Origin: Candidatus Pelagibacter sp.
GTDB taxonomy: Bacteria; Pseudomonadota; Alphaproteobacteria; Pelagibacterales; Pelagibacteraceae
Direction of reading: 5' to 3'
Length of the DNA stretch: 13,204 bases
Assembly: GCA_028226535.1 (NCBI GenBank)
Contig: JAOJEG010000018.1
Coordinates: 1 to 13,204, forward strand
Of the stretch, positions 7,946 through 13,204 are shown piece after piece. The notes beneath the pieces were generated by a model, which worked only from the letters and a program-made list of their open reading frames with translations, made no database searches and was not told the origin of the DNA. Made by a program: the position numbers and the translations under genes. Numbering within the stretch: the first letter of the stretch is position 1; each line of letters starts with the position of its first letter.

Positions 7946-8140
7946 ATGAAAATAGAAGTTAAAGATAATAATATTGAACAAGCACTTAGGGTACTTAAAA
8001 GAAAACTTCAACGTGATGGTTTTTTCAAAGTAATAAAATTAAAAAATACTTACGAAAAACCTTCTGAGAAGAAAAAAAGAATTTTACAAGAAAATATTAA
8101 GAGAGTTAAAAAGTTAAATAAACTTAAAAATAGAATTTAA
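7946..8140 (+). CDS. rpsU: 30S ribosomal protein bS21
   Basis: bS21 is a small basic protein of the 30S platform near the 3' end of 16S rRNA and aids initiation complex formation. The 64-residue product reads the family pattern: a variable N-terminus with NIEQALRVLKRKLQRDG at 9-25, then a Lys- and Arg-rich helical tail ending KLKNRI. Length and charge fit alphaproteobacterial bS21. A good AGGA ribosome binding site 6 bases upstream supports the start. The initiator tRNA gene begins only 6 bases after the stop, leaving no room for a terminator or separate promoter, so the two very probably share a transcript from which the tRNA is cut out. Confidence 0.93.
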   Translation: MKIEVKDNNIEQALRVLKRKLQRDGFFKVIKLKNTYEKPSEKKKRILQENIKRVKKLNKLKNRI

Positions 8141-8146
8141 CTATAC

Positions 8147-8223
<77 letters not shown>

Positions 8224-8231
8224 ATTCCAGA

Positions 8232-8255
8232 CTAAATTTTAAAATTAGATTTTTT
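8232..8255 (+). terminator. Possible AT-rich terminator after tRNA-fMet
   Basis: A near-perfect AT-rich inverted repeat (8232-8248, CTAAATTTTAAAATTAG) is followed by six T's (8250-8255) on the plus strand. The hairpin has almost no G-C and a tight loop, so it is weak by E. coli standards. It overlaps the last codons of the convergent minus-strand gene, so coding constraint could also explain it. Confidence 0.3.
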
Positions 8256-10334
8256 ACTATCAATTAAAAAAGCTTTTACAGTTTCCTGTGTTAATTGATC
8301 AAACGACTTTCCAAATTTTGTAATTTTTTCAATAATTGAAGGTGGAATTGTAATGATGTGACAACCTAGTTGTTTTGCTTGCAAAAAATTATAAGGTTCT
8401 CTTACACTTGCCCACAAAATCTCTACGTTTTTAAATTTTTTTGCTAACTTAATGCTTTTTACAAATTCTGGGACTGGATCTTTTCCTGTATCCCCTGCTC
8501 TTCCCGCAAAAATAGATATAATTACTTTTGTTTTTTTGTTTATAACTTTTAAAATTTTTTCTGTTTGTTTGACTGTATAAACAGCTGTGATATTTAATTT
8601 AACATTACTATTATTGAGTTCTTTTATCACTTTTCCAGTAAAATTATTTTTTGAATTAACAACAGGTACTTTAACGTATACATTTTTACCCCAGCTATTA
8701 ATTTTTTTTCCCTGCTCTATCATTGATTTTAGATCATCAGCAAATACTTCAAGAGAAACAGGTTTATTTTTGCAAATTTTAAGTATTTGTTTTGAGTATG
8801 ATTTATAATCTTTAGCTCCTGCTTTTCTCATCAGGCTTGGATTAGTTGTAAATCCTTTTACAATTTTAAATTTATTAAATTTTTTTATTGAAGATAAATC
8901 AGCAATATCACAAAAAATTTTTGTATTCATCAAATCTATAAGTTTTTTTGTAATATCTTCTGTCATTTTTTTAGCATCCGCAAATAACATCAATGTATTT
9001 TCTTTATAAAAAAGATCATTATCTATTCCAGCATATCCAGGTGATAAGCTTCTTTTTACAAACAAAACTGATTTACATTTTTCAACGTCCAATACTGGCA
9101 TTCCATAAATTGGGCTTTGAGGATCGGTTTTTGCGACTGGGTTTGTTACATCATTAGCACCAATTACAAATGCAACATCTGCATTTGCAAAATCATTATT
9201 AATTTCCTCTAATTCAAATACTTCATCATATGGAACATTTGCCTCAGCTAATAAAACATTCATGTGACCAGGCATTCTACCTGCAACAGGATGTATAGCG
9301 TATGAAACTTTTATATCGTTCTTTTTTAAAGTATCTACCATCTCTCTTAAGGCGTGCTGAGCTTGTGCTACTGCCATCCCATAACCAGGTACAATTATAA
9401 CTGATGATGCATTTTTCATTAAAAAAGCAGCGTCATCTGCGTTTCCACTTTTTACAGGCCTTTGTTCTTTATTTTTTTCTCCTACGCTTTGTTCAGTTGC
9501 ACCAAATCCACCTAATATAACATTAAAGAAAGATCTATTCATTCCCTTGCACATTATATAAGAAAGGATTGCACCAGATGAACCAACTAACGCACCTGTA
9601 ATAATTAAAGCTGTATTTTCTAATGTAAAACCAATCCCAGCTGCCGCCCAACCAGAATAAGAGTTCAGCATTGAAATCACTACCGGCATATCTGCACCAC
9701 CAATTGGAATGATTAATAAAAAACCAATTAAAAAAGAAACTGCTAATAATATCCAAAATAGATTAGAAGATTGAGTGGAACAAAGTAGATAAGTTAATAC
9801 AATTATTGAAATTAAAATTAAAGCATTTAGCGGATGTTGTCCTTTAAAAGTTATCGGTGAACCTGACATTATTCCTTGAAGTTTTAAAAAAGCAATAATT
9901 GAACCTGAAAAAGTGATTGCACCCACCGCTGCACCAATTGACATTTCAATTAAACTTCCAAGTTTAATGTTACCTGGAGATCCTAAATTAAAAGCCTCTG
10001 GGTTTAAAAAAGCAGCTATTGCAACAAATACAGCTGCGAGCCCAACCAAACTATGAAAGCCTGCTACCAATTCTGGCATTGCAGTCATTGGAATTTTATA
10101 AGCAATAAACGCACCTATTAATCCCCCTACTAAAAGAAAGATTAAAACAACTACAAATCCAGTTGAAAAATTTCCAATAGATAAAAAAGTAACTGTAATT
10201 GCAATTATCATACCTAAAATTCCAAAGAAATTTCCTTGTCTAGATGTTTCGGGTGAAGAAAGTCCTCTTAAAGCTAAAATGAATAATACCCCTGAAATTA
10301 AATAAAATATGGCTGATAAATTTGCTGATAACAT
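8232..10334 (-). CDS. pntB: Transhydrogenase beta subunit PntB joined to transaldolase
   Basis: Residues 1-465 are a complete PntB, the membrane and NADP-binding subunit that uses the proton gradient to reduce NADP with NADH. Membrane helices fill about 1-265, including MPELVAGFHSLVG with the channel His94 and LNSYSGWAAAG with Asn224. Domain III follows with GYGMAVAQAQ (317-326), HPVAGRMPGHMNVLLAEA (348-365), GANDVTNP (392-399) and KRSLSPGYAG (427-436). Residues 469-700 are a complete small transaldolase of the TalC/FSA type, with GFTTNPS (494-500), Schiff-base Lys555 in YVKVP, a SIFAGRAGD stretch and WASVREP. PntB normally ends near residue 462-465, exactly at the joint. The join is in frame only because of seven A's (8949-8943); see the joint entry. 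An AGGA ribosome site 6 bases upstream supports the start, which overlaps the pntAB stop by one base. Whether one protein or two is made is open. Confidence 0.9.
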   Translation of the reverse strand: MLSANLSAIFYLISGVLFILALRGLSSPETSRQGNFFGILGMIIAITVTFLSIGNFSTGFVVVLIFLLVGGLIGAFIAYKIPMTAMPELVAGFHSLVGLAAVFVAIAAFLNPEAFNLGSPGNIKLGSLIEMSIGAAVGAITFSGSIIAFLKLQGIMSGSPITFKGQHPLNALILISIIVLTYLLCSTQSSNLFWILLAVSFLIGFLLIIPIGGADMPVVISMLNSYSGWAAAGIGFTLENTALIITGALVGSSGAILSYIMCKGMNRSFFNVILGGFGATEQSVGEKNKEQRPVKSGNADDAAFLMKNASSVIIVPGYGMAVAQAQHALREMVDTLKKNDIKVSYAIHPVAGRMPGHMNVLLAEANVPYDEVFELEEINNDFANADVAFVIGANDVTNPVAKTDPQSPIYGMPVLDVEKCKSVLFVKRSLSPGYAGIDNDLFYKENTLMLFADAKKMTEDITKKLIDLMNTKIFCDIADLSSIKKFNKFKIVKGFTTNPSLMRKAGAKDYKSYSKQILKICKNKPVSLEVFADDLKSMIEQGKKINSWGKNVYVKVPVVNSKNNFTGKVIKELNNSNVKLNITAVYTVKQTEKILKVINKKTKVIISIFAGRAGDTGKDPVPEFVKSIKLAKKFKNVEILWASVREPYNFLQAKQLGCHIITIPPSIIEKITKFGKSFDQLTQETVKAFLIDSKKSNFKI
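8928..8949 (-). other. Joint between pntB and transaldolase with A7 run and hidden stop and start
   Basis: On the minus strand the run of seven A's covers 8949-8943. Reading with one A fewer gives codons ending TKNL and then a TAG at 8938-8936, making a PntB of 465 residues, the normal family length. Five bases later an ATG (8930-8928) opens the transaldolase of 232 residues in the present frame. This is just the compact spacing seen elsewhere in the window. It therefore looks like two adjacent genes merged by one extra base, either real, programmed, or an assembly error in a homopolymer. Confidence 0.75.
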
Positions 10335-10642
10335 TATTTATCCTTTTTCTTTTTTTTATACATTGCGAGCATCCTTTGTGTGACTAAAAAACCACCAAAT
10401 ATATTTATAGCTGCTAATGATATTGCTAAAAACCCAAAGATGCTTGAAGTGTTAAATATAGTGTCAGAGTTCCCTGCTAATCCTGCAATGATCGCGCCTA
10501 CAATTATGACAGATGAAATTGCATTAGTTACAGACATTAAAGGTGTATGAAGTGATGGGGTAACGCTCCAAACTACATAGTATCCAATAAAAATTGAAAG
10601 GATAAAAATGCTTAATCTGAATATAAAAGGATCTATTTCCAT
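10334..10642 (-). CDS. pntAB: NAD(P) transhydrogenase subunit alpha 2 (PntAB)
   Basis: This is the small membrane part of the alpha side of proton-translocating transhydrogenase, a separate polypeptide in alphaproteobacteria such as Rhodospirillum rubrum but fused to the C-terminus of PntA in E. coli. The 102-residue product has about three hydrophobic helices (roughly 9-28, 38-58, 66-90) and the conserved inter-helix stretch WSVTPSLHTPLMSVTNAISS at 25-44. It ends in a cluster of lysines, consistent with the cytoplasmic side. Its stop overlaps the pntB start by one base, and it begins 4 bases after pntAA ends. No Shine-Dalgarno match precedes the ATG, so coupling to pntAA translation is likely. 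Confidence 0.95.
   Translation of the reverse strand: MEIDPFIFRLSIFILSIFIGYYVVWSVTPSLHTPLMSVTNAISSVIIVGAIIAGLAGNSDTIFNTSSIFGFLAISLAAINIFGGFLVTQRMLAMYKKKKKDK
10341..10344 (-). promoter_or_regulatory. Ribosome binding site for pntB
   Basis: AGGA on the minus strand lies 6 bases before the pntB ATG, inside the last codons of pntAB. It is one of the few clear Shine-Dalgarno matches in this block and fixes the start. Confidence 0.5.
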
Positions 10643-10646
10643 AATT

Positions 10647-11735
10647 TTATTTTATTAACGTTTTTTCAATTATCTCGTCTTCTAAATTTATATTAATTTT
10701 ATTATTTTCTTTATCATATAAATTAGACACAAAATTAAATACATTTTTAGCATATAAATTAGATGCTGAAGTTGGGAGCTTATTTAAAATATTGCTTTCT
10801 CCCATTATTTTAACACCATTACTATCAACAATTTCATCAACTTTAGTGTGTGCTGTATTTCCCCCTTGAATGGCTGCTAAATCATAAATTATTGAACCTG
10901 AGCTCATATTATTAATCATACCTTCTTTAATAATTACTGGTGCTTTTTTTCCAGGAATTAAAGCTGTACAAATTACAATATCAATTTTCTTTAGTGTTTC
11001 TGATAATAATTCTTCTTGCTTCTTTTTAAAATCATCTGATGCTTCTTTAGCATAACCTCCTTCGGTTTCTAAATTTTCAGCACCTTCAACTGTTAAAAAT
11101 TTTCCTCCCAAACTTTCAACCTGTTCTTTAGAAGCCATTCTAACATCTGTTGCAAATACTATTGCGCCCATTCGTTTTGCAGTTGCAATTGCTTGTAGTC
11201 CTGCAACCCCTGCACCAACAATTAATACTTTTGCAGCTGGTATTGTTCCTGCTGCAGTCATCATCATTGGAATTGCTTTTTCAAAATGAGCAAACGACTC
11301 TACTACTGCTTTATAACCTGCAAGGTTTGCTTGTGAGGATAGTATATCCATAGACTGAGCTCTTGTTATTCTTGGAAGCAATTCAAGTGAAAAAGTATTG
11401 ATATTTTTTTTAACTAAATCATTTATCTTATCTTTATTATCGTATGGGTTTAACACCCCAATAAATGTTTGATTTTCTTTTAATAAAAAACTTTTGTCAT
11501 CATCTAATAAACCTAGCTGAACAATAATATCTGCACTTGTTATAATTTCTTTTTCATCTTTTAAAATTGATACCCCTAATTCATTATACACTTCATCTTT
11601 AATTCCAAGATGGCTTCCATATTTTTCACATAATAAAACTTCAAAACCAAGGGATATATATTTTTTTGCAATTTCAGGAGTAATTGCTATTCTTTTTTCA
11701 ATTTTTTGATTTTCTAAAATAGAAGCAATTTTCAT
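10647..11735 (-). CDS. pntAA: NAD(P) transhydrogenase subunit alpha 1 (PntAA), NAD-binding
   Basis: PntAA is the peripheral NAD(H)-binding domain I of the transhydrogenase; hydride passes from here to NADP on PntB. The 362-residue protein has the alanine-dehydrogenase-like fold. LPRITRAQSMDILSSQANLA at 120-139 holds the residues equivalent to Arg127, Gln132, Asp135 and Ser138 of the R. rubrum protein. The NAD Rossmann loop is VLIVGAGVAGLQA (170-182), with Asp197 in FATDVRM at the end of the second strand as expected for NAD. The mobile-loop region follows near 216-245 and the ALIPGKKAP segment is at 258-266. Length is close to the R. rubrum subunit (384). It starts 9 bases after the small oxidase subunit gene and precedes pntAB and pntB, so all form one operon. 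Confidence 0.96.
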   Translation of the reverse strand: MKIASILENQKIEKRIAITPEIAKKYISLGFEVLLCEKYGSHLGIKDEVYNELGVSILKDEKEIITSADIIVQLGLLDDDKSFLLKENQTFIGVLNPYDNKDKINDLVKKNINTFSLELLPRITRAQSMDILSSQANLAGYKAVVESFAHFEKAIPMMMTAAGTIPAAKVLIVGAGVAGLQAIATAKRMGAIVFATDVRMASKEQVESLGGKFLTVEGAENLETEGGYAKEASDDFKKKQEELLSETLKKIDIVICTALIPGKKAPVIIKEGMINNMSSGSIIYDLAAIQGGNTAHTKVDEIVDSNGVKIMGESNILNKLPTSASNLYAKNVFNFVSNLYDKENNKININLEDEIIEKTLIK

Positions 11736-11744
11736 ACATTGAGC

Positions 11745-11855
11745 TTACAATAAGAATATTGCCATTAAAACTAAAACACCTAAAACCGCGACAGTTCCCC
11801 ACAACACAAATTTTGTAAAATTATTCCAGGTATTTTTATGGTTTTCATTATCCAT
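11745..11855 (-). CDS. aa3-type cytochrome c oxidase subunit IV family (36 residues)
   Basis: A 36-residue protein that is easily missed. The polar start MDNENHKNTWNNFTKF is followed by one hydrophobic helix (about 17-36, FVLWGTVAVLGVLVLMAIFL). The pattern H..TW..F.KF..WGT.A....L.LMA.FLL matches the bacterial aa3 oxidase subunit IV family (COX4_pro_2), a single-helix inner-membrane protein with a helper role in the terminal oxidase. In many alphaproteobacteria it lies beside the transhydrogenase alpha gene, as here. It starts 5 bases after the rpmJ stop and ends 9 bases before pntAA. The other oxidase subunits are not in this window. No Shine-Dalgarno match is seen, but the family pattern and position make it a real gene. 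Confidence 0.88.
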   Translation of the reverse strand: MDNENHKNTWNNFTKFVLWGTVAVLGVLVLMAIFLL

Positions 11856-11860
11856 AAAAA

Positions 11861-11986
11861 TTACTTCTGTCTTGCTTTAAACTTTGGATTAGTTTTATTG
11901 ATAACGTAAACACGACCTCTTCTTCTAACTAACTTAGAATTGAGATCTCTTTTTTTTACAGATTTTAATGAGCTTTTAATTTTCAT
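11861..11986 (-). CDS. rpmJ: 50S ribosomal protein bL36, zinc-free type
   Basis: A 41-residue, strongly basic protein beginning [13 protein letters not shown] and ending [12 protein letters not shown]. It matches the alphaproteobacterial form of bL36 (consensus MK...SLKS.K.R......[20 protein letters not shown]). It lacks the Cys and His residues that bind zinc in the standard form. bL36 sits in the large subunit near the 23S core. The ATG is only 13 bases past the 3' end of the 5S rRNA gene on the same strand, with no Shine-Dalgarno match and no space for a terminator. It is therefore probably expressed from the 5S transcript. The oxidase subunit gene follows after 5 bases. Confidence 0.95.
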   Translation of the reverse strand: MKIKSSLKSVKKRDLNSKLVRRRGRVYVINKTNPKFKARQK

Positions 11987-11999
11987 AAATTTAAGTTAA

Positions 12000-12115
12000 T
12001 GCCGGCAACGTCCTACTCTTCCGTGCCTTAAGACAAAGTACCATTGGCGCTGAAGGGCTTGACTTCCGAGTTCGGAATGGGATCGGGTATAACACCTACG
12101 CAATAATCACCGGCA
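12000..12115 (-). rRNA. rrf: 5S ribosomal RNA, not linked to 16S-23S
   Basis: On the minus strand the roughly 116-base gene has the 5S hallmarks CCGATCCCATTCCGAACTCG and GAAGTCAAGCCC in the loop B/C region, GCGCCAATGGTACT, and GAGAGTAGGA-like GAAGAGTAGGACGTTGCCGG near the 3' end. Helix I pairs TGCCGG (5' end, 12115-12110) with CCGGCA (3' end, 12005-12000). The exact ends are judged from that helix. No 23S gene lies upstream: the neighbour there is a sugar-nucleotide epimerase on the same strand. A promoter candidate sits immediately before the mature 5' end, so this copy appears to be transcribed on its own. A separated 5S gene is a known trait of SAR11 genomes. Confidence 0.96.
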
Positions 12116-12120
12116 GTAGT

Positions 12121-12148
12121 CTTATACCTTTTTTATTTACATTGTAAA
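12121..12148 (-). promoter_or_regulatory. Candidate promoter for 5S rRNA-rpmJ-pnt
   Basis: On the minus strand TTTACA (12148-12143) and TATAAG (12126-12121) are 16 bases apart, each matching five of six consensus positions. The predicted start near 12114 coincides with the mature 5' end of 5S. A second, perfect TATAAT at 12163-12158 lacks a good -35 partner but could give a longer precursor. Confidence 0.6.
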
Positions 12149-12153
12149 CAATG
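12140..12153. repeat. Perfect inverted repeat overlapping the -35 box
   Basis: CATTGT-AA-ACAATG is a 14-base repeat with 6-base arms and a 2-base centre. It covers the -35 element of the 5S promoter. The centre is too short for a good hairpin loop and no T-run follows on either strand, so an operator-like site is more likely than a terminator, or it is chance in AT-rich DNA. Confidence 0.35.
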
Positions 12154-12171
12154 AAATATTATAGAATTGGC

Positions 12172-13050
12172 TCATTTAGTTAAATTTTTAATATAGTTCT
12201 TCAGTTGAATTTTACCGAATAATTTATAAACTTTATTTGATAAATTCATATTCGTTAATGCAGAAGCATATCTTTCCCCAGCCCTTGGTGGCAAAAATTT
12301 GCTTTTTGTATTAAACATTTTTGCAACCTGCGTAATGCTGTAACTCTCTCTGCTAGATATACTGTAATGTCTACATTTTTTATTTTTCCATGCGTAATAG
12401 CATGCTTCAACAGTATCTTGGACATGAGTAAATCTACGCGTTTGTGTCCCTGGTTTTACAATTGTTAAATATTTATTGTTTTTAAATTGGTCTTCAAAAA
12501 TTCCAATAACAGTAGCCATGTTACCAGAACAAATCTGATTAGGTCCATATACATTGTAAAAATAAATTACTTCATATTTAAATTTAAACCATTTTTTTAA
12601 ATTTTCTAATAATTCCAGATTTTTAGATTTAGTAAAAGCATAGGGTGATAAATTTTTATCAAGTCCATTATTACCTATACTAGCTGAGGTGGCTGAGTAT
12701 ATAAGTTTAATTTTATTTGTGAGACAATAATTGAAAACTGCATGAGAACCTATAGAATTTGAGTTAATGCACTCCTCCATCTTTAAAAAGCTTTGATAAA
12801 TTCTAGAAAATTCACCAAAATGAAAAACTGTATGTATCTTTTTTTTATAATTTTTTAATGTGTTAGAAATATTTTTAGTATCAGCATTTAAATATTGTAC
12901 TTTTTTGCTTTTGATATGATTTTTTTTTTTACCACTAGAATAATTATCTAAACTAATTATTTGGTAATTTGTTTTTAAAACCAAAGTTTTAATTAAATTT
13001 GATCCTATAAATCCACAGCCACCTGTTACAACAATATAACTTTTTTTCAT
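12172..13050 (-). CDS. NAD-dependent sugar-nucleotide epimerase (GalE/WbpP-like SDR)
   Basis: An extended short-chain dehydrogenase that most likely inverts or modifies a nucleotide-activated sugar for surface polysaccharide. The NAD loop GGCGFIGS is at 10-17, the Asp35 after the second strand (SLDNYSSG) fits NAD, and the catalytic set is the Ser-rich YSATSAS (118-124) with Tyr137-Lys141 (SPYAFTKSK). YNVYGPNQ (166-172) and RRFTHVQDTVEA (205-216) are typical of UDP-glucose or UDP-N-acetylhexosamine 4-epimerase relatives. At 292 residues it is shorter than GalE (about 338), with a short substrate domain. The actual sugar cannot be named. It starts 2 bases after the end of a GDP-fucose synthase-like gene, so both belong to one operon. 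No terminator is seen between its stop and the 5S promoter. Confidence 0.87.
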   Translation of the reverse strand: MKKSYIVVTGGCGFIGSNLIKTLVLKTNYQIISLDNYSSGKKKNHIKSKKVQYLNADTKNISNTLKNYKKKIHTVFHFGEFSRIYQSFLKMEECINSNSIGSHAVFNYCLTNKIKLIYSATSASIGNNGLDKNLSPYAFTKSKNLELLENLKKWFKFKYEVIYFYNVYGPNQICSGNMATVIGIFEDQFKNNKYLTIVKPGTQTRRFTHVQDTVEACYYAWKNKKCRHYSISSRESYSITQVAKMFNTKSKFLPPRAGERYASALTNMNLSNKVYKLFGKIQLKNYIKNLTK

Positions 13051-13052
13051 AA

Positions 13053-13204
13053 TTATAATTTTGAGATATATTCTTTAATTGTAGCTTTAAGTCCTTCTTT
13101 AAGTGTAATTTTTGGTTTCCATCCATATTTTAATGCTATTTTGTTATCTATGATTTTTCTGAAAGTTCCGTCTGGTTTGGTTTTGTCTAATACAATTTTA
13201 CAAT
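13053..13204 (-). CDS. GDP-L-fucose synthase-like protein, C-terminal part only
   Basis: Only the last 50 residues or so are in the window; the 5' part lies beyond the right edge. The frame reads DKTKPDGTFRKIIDN, then YGWKPKITLKEGLKATIKEY and a short end at a TAA (13055-13053). This is the C-terminal signature of GDP-L-fucose synthase (Fcl/WcaG), whose family reads SKPDGTPRKLLD then LGWKP.I.L..G. The enzyme epimerises and reduces GDP-4-keto-6-deoxymannose to GDP-L-fucose. The partial sequence does not show the NADP or catalytic motifs, so a closely related epimerase is possible. Two bases separate its stop from the next gene, which supports a joint role in nucleotide-sugar synthesis. Confidence 0.75.
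   Translation of the reverse strand, partial: CKIVLDKTKPDGTFRKIIDNKIALKYGWKPKITLKEGLKATIKEYISKL

Noticed and set aside
8943..8949. Classical -1 ribosomal frameshift at A AAA AAA in the pntB joint
   Set aside because: A -1 shift here adds about eleven unrelated residues before a TGA rather than the natural PntB end. A clear stem-loop or pseudoknot after it is also not seen. The natural stop lies in the other phase (+1).
12000..12115. 5S as the tail of a normal rRNA operon
   Set aside because: The DNA upstream on the same strand is a sugar-nucleotide epimerase gene and not 23S rRNA.
12140..12153. Inverted repeat as a terminator for the epimerase operon
   Set aside because: The loop would be only 2 bases and no T-run follows in the minus-strand direction.

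Overview
The window is very AT-rich and almost free of intergenic DNA. Neighbouring genes overlap by 1-4 bases or are a few bases apart, and proteins are rich in Lys, Asn and Ile. Gene content is alphaproteobacterial: three-subunit proton-translocating transhydrogenase (pntAA, pntAB, pntB), TrcR (DUF1013), a tiny aa3 oxidase subunit IV, and cysteine-free bL31 and bL36. Taken with a 5S rRNA gene that stands apart from any 16S-23S genes beside sugar-nucleotide genes, the best match is the SAR11 clade (Pelagibacterales). That assignment is inferred from gene content and order, not from a database search.

Plus strand, 1-7037: a tightly packed carbon operon, tkt (5' end outside the window), gap, pgk, fba (class I), then thiE, efp and suhB. 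Plus strand, 7038-8223: a translation and cell-cycle block, rpmE (bL31), trcR, rpsU (bS21) and initiator tRNA-fMet. A good promoter candidate sits just before rpmE.

Minus strand, 12115 down to 8232: 5S rRNA with its own promoter, then rpmJ (bL36) only 13 bases later, a 36-residue cytochrome oxidase subunit IV, pntAA, pntAB and a 700-codon frame. In that frame a full PntB is joined to a complete transaldolase. The joint lies on a run of seven A's; one base fewer would give two ordinary separate genes. This block converges on the tRNA with 8 bases between them.

Minus strand, 12172 to the end: an NAD-dependent sugar-nucleotide epimerase and the C-terminus of a GDP-L-fucose synthase-like protein. 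These look like the edge of a surface-polysaccharide region. In SAR11 a hypervariable region (HVR2) is known between the 23S and 5S genes, and this fits its 5S-side border.

Functionally, gap, pgk, fba, tkt and transaldolase cover the triose-to-hexose and non-oxidative pentose phosphate steps. Transhydrogenase supplies NADPH from NADH and the proton gradient. The GAPDH lacks the Asp that normally favours NAD, so it may use NADP(H). I see no CRISPR array, insertion sequence, phage gene or toxin-antitoxin pair. The most interesting points are the PntB-transaldolase joint, the solitary 5S gene abutting a ribosomal-protein mRNA, and the polysaccharide-region border.
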